NCBI RefSeq assembly: GCF_025567405.1
Contig: NZ_JAOQKJ010000001.1
Coordinates: forward strand, 62,001-126,000
Origin: Suilimivivens aceti
GTDB lineage: Bacteria > Bacillota > Clostridia > Lachnospirales > Lachnospiraceae
Direction of reading: 5' to 3'
Length of the DNA: 64,000 nt
This document shows positions 24,276-32,486 of this stretch, piece after piece (positions within the stretch are counted from its first letter, which is position 1; every line of letters starts with the position of its first letter). The notes under the pieces are model-generated. The model worked only from the letters and a program-made list of their open reading frames with translations. It ran no database searches and was not told the origin of the DNA. The position numbers and the translations under genes were made by a program.

Positions 24276-25754
24276 TTATTTTTCCTGTACTTCAATTGCC
24301 TTCAGTCCGTCTGCACTGATCGCTGCCGAATTTCTGATATCAATGACCGGTCCGCCGGCTCCTTCTATATACTCTCTGGTGATCGTCACCTTGCCGATAT
24401 TGTCATCCTTGGGGATCTCATACATAATATCCAGCATAAAATCCTCAATAATAGCACGCAGTGCTCTGGCACCTATATCCTTCTTCATAGCCTTTTCCGC
24501 TATCGCTTCCAGCGCACCATCATCAAAGCAAAGCTGTACCTCATCCAGCTCAAGCAGCTTTTGGTACTGCTTCAGGATCGCATTCTTGGGCTCCTTCAGG
24601 ATACGTACCATCATATCCTTATCCAGTGCCTTCAGTGTATAAATGATCGGCAGTCTTCCAAGAAATTCGGGGATCATACCAAATTTCTTCAGATCCTCGA
24701 TCGTTACCTTACTTAAGATATCGGTATCATTATCATATTTATCCTTCAACTCTGCATTAAAGCCAATGGAGGTCTGCCTGCGCAGTCTCTGCTTGATGAT
24801 CTCTTCAAGATCCGGAAACGCACCGCCACAGATAAACAGGATATTACGTGTATTGATCGTTGTCAGCGGCACCATCGCATTTTTACTGTTTGCGCCAACC
24901 GGTACCTCCACCTCTGCTCCCTCCAGCAGACGGAGCATACCCTGCTGCACACTTTCTCCGCTCACGTCTCTGCTTGTTGTATTCTTTTTCTTGGCGATCT
25001 TATCGATCTCATCAATAAAAATGATACCACGTTCTGCCTTTTCCACATCATTATCTGCTGCCGCAAGAAGCTTGGATACCACACTTTCGATATCATCACC
25101 GATATAGCCGGCCTCTGTCAGGGATGTTGCATCGGTGATAGCAAGCGGTACATCCAGAAGCCTTGCCAGCGTCTTTACCAGATAGGTCTTGCCACAGCCT
25201 GTAGGTCCGATCATCAGCATATTTGACTTCTCGATCTCAATATCATCCATGGTTCCCGTCGCCACACGCTTATAATGATTGTAAACAGCCACGGAGATCA
25301 CCTTTTTAGCATGCTCCTGTCCGATCACATAATCATCTAGCTGTGCCTTGATCCTGTGTGGAGGCGGAATGTTCCTGATATCCAGAACCGGTTCCGACCC
25401 TTCGCTCTTTTTCTTTTTCTTGATCTTCTGCTTATTGGGGATACCTCCCTCTCCCTGAAGGTCTGCAATATTCAGGAACCTGATATTGGGAAATCCCTTT
25501 TTACTCATATCCTGATTCAGGCTGTTCATAAAATTAGGATCCAGCATACCCTGATAATCAAACTGGCTCACAGTATCCATGGTCTTATGCATACAGTCAT
25601 TACATACACAAATATTATTGGGAAGCTTGAACATCTTTCCCGCTTTGCTTTCCGGCCGCCTGCAGATAAAGCAGACATCCTCATAATCGCTTTCCTTCTG
25701 ATCTTCTGTCAGCGCGTCCTTCTGATCCTTGTCCTTTTCATCAAAATCTGCCAT
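24276..25754 (-). CDS. clpX: ATP-dependent Clp protease ATP-binding subunit ClpX
   Basis: 492 residues, longer than the usual 410-430 because of an insert between the zinc domain and the AAA+ core. The zinc-binding domain has Cys28/Cys31 and Cys51/Cys54. A Lys-rich linker (near residues 105-120) follows. The AAA+ domain carries MIGPTGCGKTYLVKTLA (Walker A), LTEAGYIGDDIESVVSKL (pore loop), GIIFIDEIDKIAKK (Walker B) and TSIGFNAE, which contains the IGF loop that docks on ClpP. ClpP is not in this window. It unfolds tagged substrates for ClpP. ATG at 25754, AGGAG upstream. The insert suggests a second or divergent ClpX (inference). Confidence 0.85.
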   Translation of the reverse strand: MADFDEKDKDQKDALTEDQKESDYEDVCFICRRPESKAGKMFKLPNNICVCNDCMHKTMDTVSQFDYQGMLDPNFMNSLNQDMSKKGFPNIRFLNIADLQGEGGIPNKQKIKKKKKSEGSEPVLDIRNIPPPHRIKAQLDDYVIGQEHAKKVISVAVYNHYKRVATGTMDDIEIEKSNMLMIGPTGCGKTYLVKTLARLLDVPLAITDATSLTEAGYIGDDIESVVSKLLAAADNDVEKAERGIIFIDEIDKIAKKKNTTSRDVSGESVQQGMLRLLEGAEVEVPVGANSKNAMVPLTTINTRNILFICGGAFPDLEEIIKQRLRRQTSIGFNAELKDKYDNDTDILSKVTIEDLKKFGMIPEFLGRLPIIYTLKALDKDMMVRILKEPKNAILKQYQKLLELDEVQLCFDDGALEAIAEKAMKKDIGARALRAIIEDFMLDIMYEIPKDDNIGKVTITREYIEGAGGPVIDIRNSAAISADGLKAIEVQEK

Positions 25755-25787
25755 ATATTTCTCCTGTCAGTCTGCTGTTCTCTATCA

Positions 25788-27107
25788 CTATACGATCCTG
25801 CGGATCGTCAGCATCTCCTTATAAGTTGCATTTGTTATCTTAATACCTGTCCTCTGTGTGCTTGCATGCACAATCTGCCCATTTCCAATATAAAGTGCCA
25901 CATGTCCGGCATAACAGATCACATCTCCAGGCTGTGCCTCTGAATAACTCACCTCACTGCCATAGCTTCTGAAGGAATACGATGTTCTTGGCACAGAATA
26001 GCCAAAGTCCTTATACACCCTCCAGACAAATCCGGAACAGTCTGCCCCGTCTGTCAGGCTGGTTCCTCCGGGAACATAAGGGTTCCCGATAAACTGGCAC
26101 GCATAATTGGCGAGCTGCTGTCCCTTACTTCCGGAAAAGCTGGACGGAGACGCATACTGCCTGGAGCTTCCTGATGAGCTGCTGTCTGCACTGCCTCCTG
26201 ATTCCCCGGAAGAGCTGCTGCCATAAGAAGCTCCATCTTCTTCACTTTGTCTCCGGAGAGCCTCTTCCTGTGCCTTCCTTGCTTCCTCCTCCGCCCTCTT
26301 TGCTGCCTGGATCTCAGAATCCTTCTGGCTTGAGGCGCTTTCAAGCTGCCTGATCTCATCAGACTGCTTTTTGATATTGGCTTTATAAACTGCGGCCTCC
26401 CGCTTCGCCTGTGCAAGCTGGGTCTCATAATCATCATATGCTTTTTTCTTCTCGTTCAGCATGATCGTCAGACTCTTCTGCTCTTCCTCCAGCTCATGCT
26501 GCTGTGCCTGGAGCTCTGCCTTTTCATCCTCCAGCTGGTTTTTCAGGTCTTCGGTCTCCTGCTTGACTCTCTGATATTCCTCAAGCATTTTGCGGTCATA
26601 GCTGTAAAGCTGCTCCACATAGTCTGCCTTGTTGACCATATCCCCGAAATTCTGGCTTTCCAGGAGAAGCTGTAAATAAGTGCTGTCACCCTTTTCATAC
26701 ATGAAGCGGATCCGCAGCTTCATGGCATCATACTGCTTCTGCTCCGTTTCCTTAGCCGCTTCGTAATCTGCTGTGGTTTTCTGAAGAACCTCTTCCTTTT
26801 CCTTCAGCTCCTCCTCTATGATCTCTACACTGGCGATCGTTTCTACCAGTGCAGCATCCACCTCTTCCACCTCTTCAGCAGCGGCATCCACATTCCCCTG
26901 AATGGAACCGATCGTCCCTGTTACACTGTCCAGCTTCTGCTGTTCGGAATTCTGTCTGTCCTTGGCATCCTGCTTCTTTTTTTCCAGCTCCTGCTTTTCC
27001 TGCTCCAGTTCGGAGACAGTCTTTGCCTGTACCGGCACTGTACCAGCTGCCAGCAACAGAACGCCCATTATAACTGCTGCAACCTGAATTCCTCTTTTTC
27101 TTCTCAT
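25788..27107 (-). CDS. NlpC/P60 peptidoglycan hydrolase with coiled coil
   Basis: 439 residues, exported: signal peptide (GIQVAAVIMGVLLLAAGTVP, cleaved near VQAKT). Residues about 30-270 form a long coiled coil rich in E, K and Q, like PcsB/CwlO-type proteins that are gated by FtsEX. A Ser/Gly-rich linker spans about 285-325. The C-terminal NlpC/P60 domain has the catalytic Cys in ADCSGFVWRVYKDFGYSV and His in YAGHVALYIGNGQIVHAS. It cleaves peptide stems of peptidoglycan. Six bases after the FKBP lipoprotein gene, hence one operon, with clpX following. Confidence 0.92.
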   Translation of the reverse strand: MRRKRGIQVAAVIMGVLLLAAGTVPVQAKTVSELEQEKQELEKKKQDAKDRQNSEQQKLDSVTGTIGSIQGNVDAAAEEVEEVDAALVETIASVEIIEEELKEKEEVLQKTTADYEAAKETEQKQYDAMKLRIRFMYEKGDSTYLQLLLESQNFGDMVNKADYVEQLYSYDRKMLEEYQRVKQETEDLKNQLEDEKAELQAQQHELEEEQKSLTIMLNEKKKAYDDYETQLAQAKREAAVYKANIKKQSDEIRQLESASSQKDSEIQAAKRAEEEARKAQEEALRRQSEEDGASYGSSSSGESGGSADSSSSGSSRQYASPSSFSGSKGQQLANYACQFIGNPYVPGGTSLTDGADCSGFVWRVYKDFGYSVPRTSYSFRSYGSEVSYSEAQPGDVICYAGHVALYIGNGQIVHASTQRTGIKITNATYKEMLTIRRIV

Positions 27108-27113
27108 ATCCCT

Positions 27114-28256
27114 TTATTCTGCCTGCTCCACTGTAACTACCGCATTCTCTGAAAGGAAGTTCAGCACCTTTTGGGTCAGAAGATACTCCCTGAATGCCTC
27201 TTCATCGATCATTTCCCTGTAATCCTCTACAGCCTGTCCATAGAGCTCTGCATCTGCCTGCAGCTCCTCCTCTGCCTCTGCTTCCGAAACAGTAATGTTC
27301 TCCTGGTCAGCGATTGCCTGCAGCATCAGATATTTCTTTGTCATATCCTCTGCCTGCAGCAGAAGGGTTGCCTGGTAATCATCAGCATCCCCGCCATAGT
27401 AAGCTGCCACATAGCTTCCGATATCCACACCGTATGCAGAAGCATAGCTTGTGATATTGGCTGTCAGTGTATTGTTCATCCTGTCTACGATAGGCTGCGG
27501 CACCTCTTTAAATTCACAGTTCTCTTCTGCTGCTGTGCATGCCTTATCCGCTTTCTCGGAATTGTAGCTCTGTGTCTGCTGCTCTGTCAGGATATCCTTC
27601 GCATATGCTTTATATTCTTCCAGTGTATTTACTCCGTCAATTCCAAGACCTGCCACATAATCATCATTCAACTCTGCTGTTTCCTGTACACTGATGCTGT
27701 TCACTGTAACAGTAAATACGGCTGTCTTTCCGGAAAGCTCTGTATTGTTCGGATAAGGATCCGGGAAGGTAGCTTCTACATCCCTTGTTTCTCCGATTTC
27801 CATGCCGATACAGCCATCCTCAAATCCGTCGATAAAGCTTCCGGAACCGATCGTCAGATCCTGTCCCTGTGCAGTTCCTCCTGCAAAGGCAACGCCATCC
27901 AGCTTCCCTTCATAATCAATATTGACAGTATCCCCGGACTGCACCGCCCTTCCCTCTACAGGTGTGGATACCGGATTCATCTGCCGGACGTACTCAATAT
28001 AACTGTCGACATCTTCCTCTGTTACTACCGGTTCCTCTGAGGTCATGCTGATCTCAAGTCCTTTATATTCCCCAAGTGTCACATAATCAGAAGCTGTATA
28101 ATCCTTCAGATAGCTTCCATCTGTATCTGTACTCTCTGCCGCTTCTGTACTTCCCTCTGCTTCTGTGCCCTGCTCTGCATTTTCTGCCTTCTGGCCGCAG
28201 GCTGCCATGGATACAGTCACTGCCACAAGCAGTGCTGCCAGTAATTTTCTTTTCAT
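27114..28256 (-). CDS. Trigger factor-like FKBP peptidyl-prolyl isomerase lipoprotein
   Basis: About 380 residues. Lipoprotein signal MKRKLLAALLVAVTVSMAAC with the lipobox Cys at residue 20. An acidic spacer follows, then an FKBP-type domain (AVQSGDTVNIDYEGKLDGVA, FEDGCIGMEIGETRDVEATF) and a trigger-factor-like C-terminal helical domain (LNDDYVAGLGIDGVNTLEEY). An extracellular foldase related to trigger factor, so it probably assists folding of secreted proteins such as the adjacent hydrolase (inference). ATG at 28256 has GGAGGAG. First gene of the operon with the NlpC/P60 gene. Confidence 0.88.
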   Translation of the reverse strand: MKRKLLAALLVAVTVSMAACGQKAENAEQGTEAEGSTEAAESTDTDGSYLKDYTASDYVTLGEYKGLEISMTSEEPVVTEEDVDSYIEYVRQMNPVSTPVEGRAVQSGDTVNIDYEGKLDGVAFAGGTAQGQDLTIGSGSFIDGFEDGCIGMEIGETRDVEATFPDPYPNNTELSGKTAVFTVTVNSISVQETAELNDDYVAGLGIDGVNTLEEYKAYAKDILTEQQTQSYNSEKADKACTAAEENCEFKEVPQPIVDRMNNTLTANITSYASAYGVDIGSYVAAYYGGDADDYQATLLLQAEDMTKKYLMLQAIADQENITVSEAEAEEELQADAELYGQAVEDYREMIDEEAFREYLLTQKVLNFLSENAVVTVEQAE

Positions 28257-28406
28257 AAACTCCTCCATTTTCAGATCTTATCTGTGCTTACAAATATATC
28301 ATATTTTTTCCTCTATTTAAAGGTTTTACAAAAATTTCAGAATTAGCCGGAAAATGATTCCTTTTAATCCACCTGTAAAATCACCTGCAAAATACTGGCT
28401 TTTGTC

Positions 28407-28435
28407 TTGCCTATTTTTCTGTTAGATGTTACAAT
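28407..28435 (+). promoter_or_regulatory. Sigma-A promoter of the 28.5-kb small protein
   Basis: TTGCCT (28407-28412), 17-base spacer, TACAAT (28430-28435), about 35 bases upstream of the GTG start. Confidence 0.65.
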
Positions 28436-28469
28436 ATTTTTTGACTTTATTTAATAGAGGAGGACTATC

Positions 28470-28946
28470 GTGAGTACCTGGCAAATCGTTTTATTAGTTA
28501 TACTTGCAGTATTGATCATTACACTGGTTGTTTTATATTTCCTTGGAAAAAAGGCGCAGAAAAAACAGGAAGAGCAGCAACAGCAGATCAACGCCATGAA
28601 ACAGACTGTCTCCATGCTGATCATTGACAAAAAGCGGATGAAGATCAAAGAATCCGGTCTTCCACAGGCGGTCATCGACCAGACACCGAAGCTTATGCGG
28701 GGCAGCAAGCTTCCTATTGTGAAGGCTAAGGTTGGTCCCCAGATCCTTTCTCTTGTCAGTGATGAGAAGATTTTTGACAGTATTCCTGTCAAAAAGGAAG
28801 TCAAGGCCGTTGTCAGCGGTATCTACATCACTGAGGTAAAAGGACTTCATGGAAAACAGCCTGTTGTAGAGAAGAAGAAAAAGGGGTTCTTCAAAAATAT
28901 GGTTGAGAAGGCACAGGAAAAGGCCGGTGCCAAGCCTGTTAAATAA
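28470..28946 (+). CDS. Hypothetical single-pass membrane protein
   Basis: 158 residues, function not recognised. One N-terminal hydrophobic helix (WQIVLLVILAVLIITLVV) with a short outside segment, then a cytoplasmic Lys/Gln-rich part that could form a coiled coil, a compact middle domain (LPIVKAKVGPQILSLVSDEK) and a Lys-rich tail (EKKKKGFFKNMVEKAQEKAG). The start is GTG at 28470 behind AGAGGAGG. It stands alone on the plus strand between its own promoter and terminator. Topology resembles small YajC-like or scaffold proteins, but no motif supports a name. Confidence 0.75.
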   Translation: MSTWQIVLLVILAVLIITLVVLYFLGKKAQKKQEEQQQQINAMKQTVSMLIIDKKRMKIKESGLPQAVIDQTPKLMRGSKLPIVKAKVGPQILSLVSDEKIFDSIPVKKEVKAVVSGIYITEVKGLHGKQPVVEKKKKGFFKNMVEKAQEKAGAKPVK

Positions 28947-28967
28947 TTTTATGAATTAACCACACTT

Positions 28968-29004
28968 TAAAAGCCTGGTGCATTCCTCTGCATCAGGCTT
29001 TTTA
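28968..29004. terminator. Bidirectional terminator
   Basis: AAAAGCCTG-g-TGCA and TGCA-t-CAGGCTTTTT form a stem with a short loop and T runs on both sides. It ends the plus-strand membrane-protein gene and the minus-strand murI-DUF1934 transcript. Confidence 0.85.
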
Positions 29005-29038
29005 TTACTATTTTTTGTCCGCCTCTGACCGGCAGCTT

Positions 29039-29482
29039 TTATAATTCCAGCATTTCTTCTCTTGGACTGATATTCATTTCCAGCTTGCAGTCTGCCATAT
29101 GCTCATAGTTGGCTTCCAGGCTGTAATCCACATCCACATGGATACTGTCCTCATCTTCAATGATCCTGATATCCCCTGTGTCAATACCGATCAGAATATC
29201 TCCGTAAGGTGTGCCATATCGTGTCATATTCCTTTTGTTCTGTTCAAAGATCATATGAACATTGATAAACCCCTTTTTGGTCACCTCTACCTGGGAGCCC
29301 TTTATCTTGATCGTGTTTTTAACTGTTTCTGAGAAATCCTCCATCACCTCATCATAAATGATGTAATGACTGTCATTTCTCTTATAATACTCAGCCGGTG
29401 TAATGGTTTCCAGTGCCCTGGCATCCTCTTCAGCTGCTGCAAACTGCAGCCCCTTGAGCGCCAGCAAAACTTCTTTTTTCAT
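29039..29482 (-). CDS. DUF1934 domain-containing protein
   Basis: 147 residues, predicted small beta-barrel of the calycin-like DUF1934 family that lies beside murI in many Clostridia. Features: SHYIIYDEVMEDFSETVKNT, FINVHMIFEQNKRNMTRYGT and a final strand (DSIHVDVDYSLEANYEHMAD then CKLEMNISPR). The start at 29482 is chosen because GAGGAA lies upstream and the longer reading runs into murI. Function unknown. It follows murI by 25 bases. Confidence 0.8.
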   Translation of the reverse strand: MKKEVLLALKGLQFAAAEEDARALETITPAEYYKRNDSHYIIYDEVMEDFSETVKNTIKIKGSQVEVTKKGFINVHMIFEQNKRNMTRYGTPYGDILIGIDTGDIRIIEDEDSIHVDVDYSLEANYEHMADCKLEMNISPREEMLEL

Positions 29483-29507
29483 ATAAAAATTCCTCGTATA
29501 AAATATT

Positions 29508-30329
29508 TCAATAGCCTTCCACATTCAGCGTCTTGGCAGAAAGGATGCCATACTTGATGATGGAATTGGCAAACTGCTTGAACTTTTCGGAGGCATCACT
29601 GACGTAGAACTGATACTGGTTATCCCCCAGTGCCGGCCGCACCTTACGCAGCAGCTCCTCCCTCTGCAGCAGCTCCTTCAGCTCCCGTGCAGTCTCATAA
29701 GCAGGATTTACAAGTGTCACCCTTTCTCCCATGATCCTGCCGATCGTTTCCCGGATCAGAGGATAGTGGGTACAGCCAAGTACCAGGGTATCGATATCAA
29801 TATCAATAAGCTCTGCCAGATAACGCCTTGCAATCTCATCTGTAACAGGATCCCGCCAGAGTCCTTCCTCTACCAGTGGCACAAATAACGGACACGCTCT
29901 TTCGATCACTTCCACATCCGGCTTTTTCTTTTTTATGTAACTGGAATAGATCGCACTGGAGATTGTCGCCGCTGTGGCGATCACTCCGATCTTTCCATTT
30001 TTTGTCACCTCACTGGCTGCCCTTGCTCCCGGCTTCACAACACCGATGATTGGAACCTCGGTTTCCCTTTCCAGCTCATCCAGCGCATAAGCACTTGCCG
30101 TATTGCACGCTACCACAATGGCCTTCACGTGCTGACTTTCCAGGAAATGCACAATCTGTCTGGAAAACTTAGTCACAGTCTCCCTTGACTTGCTGCCATA
30201 GGGTACTCTTGCTGTATCTCCGAAATAAATGATTTTTTCATCCGGGATCTGATGCATGATCTCCTTCATAACGGTAAGGCCACCGATCCCCGAATCAAAT
30301 ACGCCTATGGGCGCATTAGTATCTGTCAT
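29508..30329 (-). CDS. murI: Glutamate racemase
   Basis: 273 residues. Converts L- to D-glutamate for peptidoglycan. The first active-site segment IGVFDSGIGGLTVMKEI is at the N-terminus, the two catalytic cysteines lie in AIVVACNTASAYALDELE and DTLVLGCTHYPLIRETIG, and YFGDTARVPYGSKSRETV binds the substrate. ATG at 30329, AAGGATTAG upstream. It starts four bases after the preceding small gene ends. Confidence 0.95.
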   Translation of the reverse strand: MTDTNAPIGVFDSGIGGLTVMKEIMHQIPDEKIIYFGDTARVPYGSKSRETVTKFSRQIVHFLESQHVKAIVVACNTASAYALDELERETEVPIIGVVKPGARAASEVTKNGKIGVIATAATISSAIYSSYIKKKKPDVEVIERACPLFVPLVEEGLWRDPVTDEIARRYLAELIDIDIDTLVLGCTHYPLIRETIGRIMGERVTLVNPAYETARELKELLQREELLRKVRPALGDNQYQFYVSDASEKFKQFANSIIKYGILSAKTLNVEGY

Positions 30330-30333
30330 TCTT

Positions 30334-30594
30334 CTAATCCTTCTTATTCACTATTTTTTCTTTTACCTGATATACATATTCCGCAAGCCGCCATTTTATT
30401 CGGACTGGCTGCTCCTGCCCGTCCTCATCCCACAGAAAAAGCTGCTTTGCTTCCTCATAGGGAATCTGATATTCCGCTCCTTCCTCCTCCACCAGAAGAT
30501 ACGCATCCTCCGGGAGGATCAGCTCCGGATATACAAATCCAAAATAAGCTGCCATGCCTGCGATCAACAGGCCATATTCCAGAATTTTCTTCAA
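30334..30594 (-). CDS. Small hypothetical membrane-associated protein
   Basis: 86 residues if started at the TTG at 30594, which has AAGGAG five bases upstream and gives MKKILEYGLLIAGMAAYFGF as an N-terminal hydrophobic anchor. A GTG at 30609 would add five residues. The rest is acidic and soluble (LPEDAYLLVEEEGAEY then IPYEEAKQLFLWDEDG) with an amphipathic tail. Not recognised. It immediately precedes murI and is probably co-transcribed with it and DUF1934. Confidence 0.6.
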   Translation of the reverse strand: MKKILEYGLLIAGMAAYFGFVYPELILPEDAYLLVEEEGAEYQIPYEEAKQLFLWDEDGQEQPVRIKWRLAEYVYQVKEKIVNKKD

Positions 30595-30621
30595 AGCTTC
30601 TCCTTCCACAGCGCCTTTCCA

Positions 30622-30667
30622 CTGTATACAGAGAAGTATATCCTGAATTTGTACAGCTATACTGTAC
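30622..30667. promoter_or_regulatory. Two dyads upstream of the small ORF-murI operon
   Basis: CTGTATACAG (30622-30631, perfect palindrome) and GTACAG-N5-CTGTAC (30651-30667). Minus-strand TATACT occurs between them. The first contains TGTATACA, which recurs before livJ, ispE and the LCP gene. Likely promoter/operator region but -35 is not clear. Confidence 0.4.
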
Positions 30668-30672
30668 CTCGA

Positions 30673-31356
30673 TTATTTCCTTTTTTCAAGCCGTATCTGC
30701 CGGATGACAGCCTTCTGCTGATTATCGATATGCTGCTTTGCTGCATTACGGGCACGTACCACATCCCTTGCTGCAATGCTGTCACAGATTTCCCTGTGTT
30801 CTGCAAGAAGTACACCCCTCTGCTCCTCTTCCTTGATATAGACAAAACGATACCGGTACATCTGCTCTGCCAGATTATTGACAAGCTGCTCCAGTCTCTG
30901 ATTTCCTGCCGCCCGGATAATAATATCATGAAAAGCCACATCCGCTTTTGCAATTGCATCCGCATCATTCCCGGCAGCCGCTTTTTCAAAATCTTCACAG
31001 GCCTTTTTCAGCTCCCGGATCTCCTCCCCGGTGATCCTTTCACAGGCAAGCTCTGCTCCCAGTGCATCCAGTGCACGCCGCACCTCCAGCACATCATTCA
31101 GACTTTTCTCCGTGATTTCCGCAACCTCTGCCCCTCTTCTTGGAATGATCGTCACAAGCCCTTCCAGCTCAAGCTTCCGGATTGCCTCACGGATAGGTGT
31201 CCTGCTGACCCCCAGCTTTTCTGCAAGATGTACCTCCATCAGCCGCTCTCCCGGCTTTAGCTGTCCTGTCAGGATCGCCCTTCGCAGGGTGTAGAATACC
31301 ACATCCCGCAGCGGTAACAGATCATCCACTTCTATCTGAAATTCCTTCTCTTCCAT
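30673..31356 (-). CDS. GntR family transcriptional regulator (FadR/FCD type)
   Basis: 227 residues. Winged-helix domain (VVFYTLRRAILTGQLKPGER, LAEKLGVSRTPIREAIRKLE) followed by an all-helical FCD ligand domain with the metal-site pattern (DADAIAKADVAFHDIIIRAA, LLAEHREICDSIAARDVVRA, NAAKQHIDNQ). The start at 31356 has AGAGGG upstream. It follows ispE by 89 bases in the same direction, a conserved pairing in Clostridia, though the link to isoprenoid synthesis is unclear. It may bind the TGTATACA palindromes nearby (inference). Confidence 0.9.
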   Translation of the reverse strand: MEEKEFQIEVDDLLPLRDVVFYTLRRAILTGQLKPGERLMEVHLAEKLGVSRTPIREAIRKLELEGLVTIIPRRGAEVAEITEKSLNDVLEVRRALDALGAELACERITGEEIRELKKACEDFEKAAAGNDADAIAKADVAFHDIIIRAAGNQRLEQLVNNLAEQMYRYRFVYIKEEEQRGVLLAEHREICDSIAARDVVRARNAAKQHIDNQQKAVIRQIRLEKRK

Positions 31357-31445
31357 ATACCCTCTTCCTTCTGTTTTCCGGCTCGTCATCTCTTTCCGCC
31401 GGTCTGCCCCTTCTGTTTCAAGTTTCTTTTTGATTCACCGTCCGG

Positions 31446-32309
31446 TCACATATTTACAAATTCTGTCACAAATACCTGCTGCGCCAGCTTTTCCTTCCGG
31501 ATCCTTTCCATCGCCTCACTGGCTCCTGCTTCCTCTGTAAATACCCCGAATACGGTGGGTCCGCTGCCGCTCATCAGTGCATTTTCTGCACCGCTCTCCA
31601 GCATCTTTTTTTTGATCTCCTGGATAATGGGATATTCTTTTACCGTCACCGTTTCCAGGACATTTGCCATCCGGTCTGTGATCCCCCTCAGATCCCCCTC
31701 CCGGATCGCCTGTACCATTCCGTCAATATCAGGATGATCCTTCACTGTTTCTATATGGAGATTCTCATAAACAAATTTCGTTGATACATTGATGTCCGGC
31801 TTGGCAATGCAGAGCACTGCCTTTGGTGGTGCGGGCAGCGCAGTCAGCACCTCTCCGATTCCTTCTGAAAGCGCTGTCCCACCCATGATACAGTAAGGAA
31901 CATCGGCTCCGATCTTTACACCCTCTTCCCGCATGGTCTTCTCATCCATATGCAGATTAAAAAGTGTATTCATTCCATGAAAAACTGCTGCTGCATCCGT
32001 GCTGCCCCCGGCCATGCCTGCTGCGATCGGGATGTTCTTTTTCAGCGAGATCCTGATGCCTTCCCGAATCTGATATTTCTCTGTCAGAAGCTCTGCTGCC
32101 CGGTAGATCAGATTCCCCTTATCTGTCGGCAGCTCCTCTTTATCTGTTGTAACAATGATTCCTTCCTTTATTTTCTCAAAGGTCAGCTCATCATATATCC
32201 CTACGGTCTGCATCACCATTTTTACATCATGGTAGCCGTTTTCTCTTCTTCGTAACACATCCAGTCCAAGATTGATCTTGGCATACGCCCTGCGTTCTGT
32301 CTTTTCCAT
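31446..32309 (-). CDS. ispE: 4-diphosphocytidyl-2-C-methyl-D-erythritol kinase
   Basis: 287 residues, GHMP kinase of the MEP isoprenoid pathway. RRAYAKINLGLDVLRRRENG is the substrate-binding start, NIPIAAGMAGGSTDAAAVFH is the ATP-binding GHMP loop, and GAENALMSGSGPTVFGVFTE is the C-terminal Gly-rich motif. The start at 32309 fits AAAGGACGG and removes a 14-residue upstream extension. Promoter at 32372-32400. Confidence 0.94.
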   Translation of the reverse strand: MEKTERRAYAKINLGLDVLRRRENGYHDVKMVMQTVGIYDELTFEKIKEGIIVTTDKEELPTDKGNLIYRAAELLTEKYQIREGIRISLKKNIPIAAGMAGGSTDAAAVFHGMNTLFNLHMDEKTMREEGVKIGADVPYCIMGGTALSEGIGEVLTALPAPPKAVLCIAKPDINVSTKFVYENLHIETVKDHPDIDGMVQAIREGDLRGITDRMANVLETVTVKEYPIIQEIKKKMLESGAENALMSGSGPTVFGVFTEEAGASEAMERIRKEKLAQQVFVTEFVNM

Positions 32310-32341
32310 TCCAAACCGTCCTTTCTTTTGCCCGGTTTCCT

Positions 32342-32400
32342 TTGTATACAATATACACCAGATTGTACTTAATTTTATACAATCTGGCTTTTCCTGTCAA
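32342..32400 (-). promoter_or_regulatory. ispE promoter with two palindromic operators
   Basis: Minus-strand TTGACA (32400-32395), 17-base spacer, TAAAAT (32377-32372). A perfect inverted repeat CCAGATTGTA-N10-TACAATCTGG (32358-32387) brackets the -10, and TTGTATACAA (32342-32351) lies just downstream of the start point. Both are placed to repress. Confidence 0.7.
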
Positions 32401-32404
32401 TGGT

Positions 32405-32431
32405 TAATAAAATACTCCATTCTGCCGATTA
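32405..32431 (+). promoter_or_regulatory. Candidate sigma-28 (SigD/FliA-like) promoter
   Basis: TAAT (32405-32408), exactly 15 bases, GCCGATTA (32424-32431), against the sigma-28 consensus TAAA-N15-GCCGATAA: ten of twelve positions match. No sigma-A alternative with sound spacing was seen. It lies 56 bases before the ATG at 32487. Confidence 0.45.
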
Positions 32432-32486
32432 TATTGTTAGGATAAGGCTTTTCATGATTAATTTTGAAACCAAGGAGGGTGTAAAA

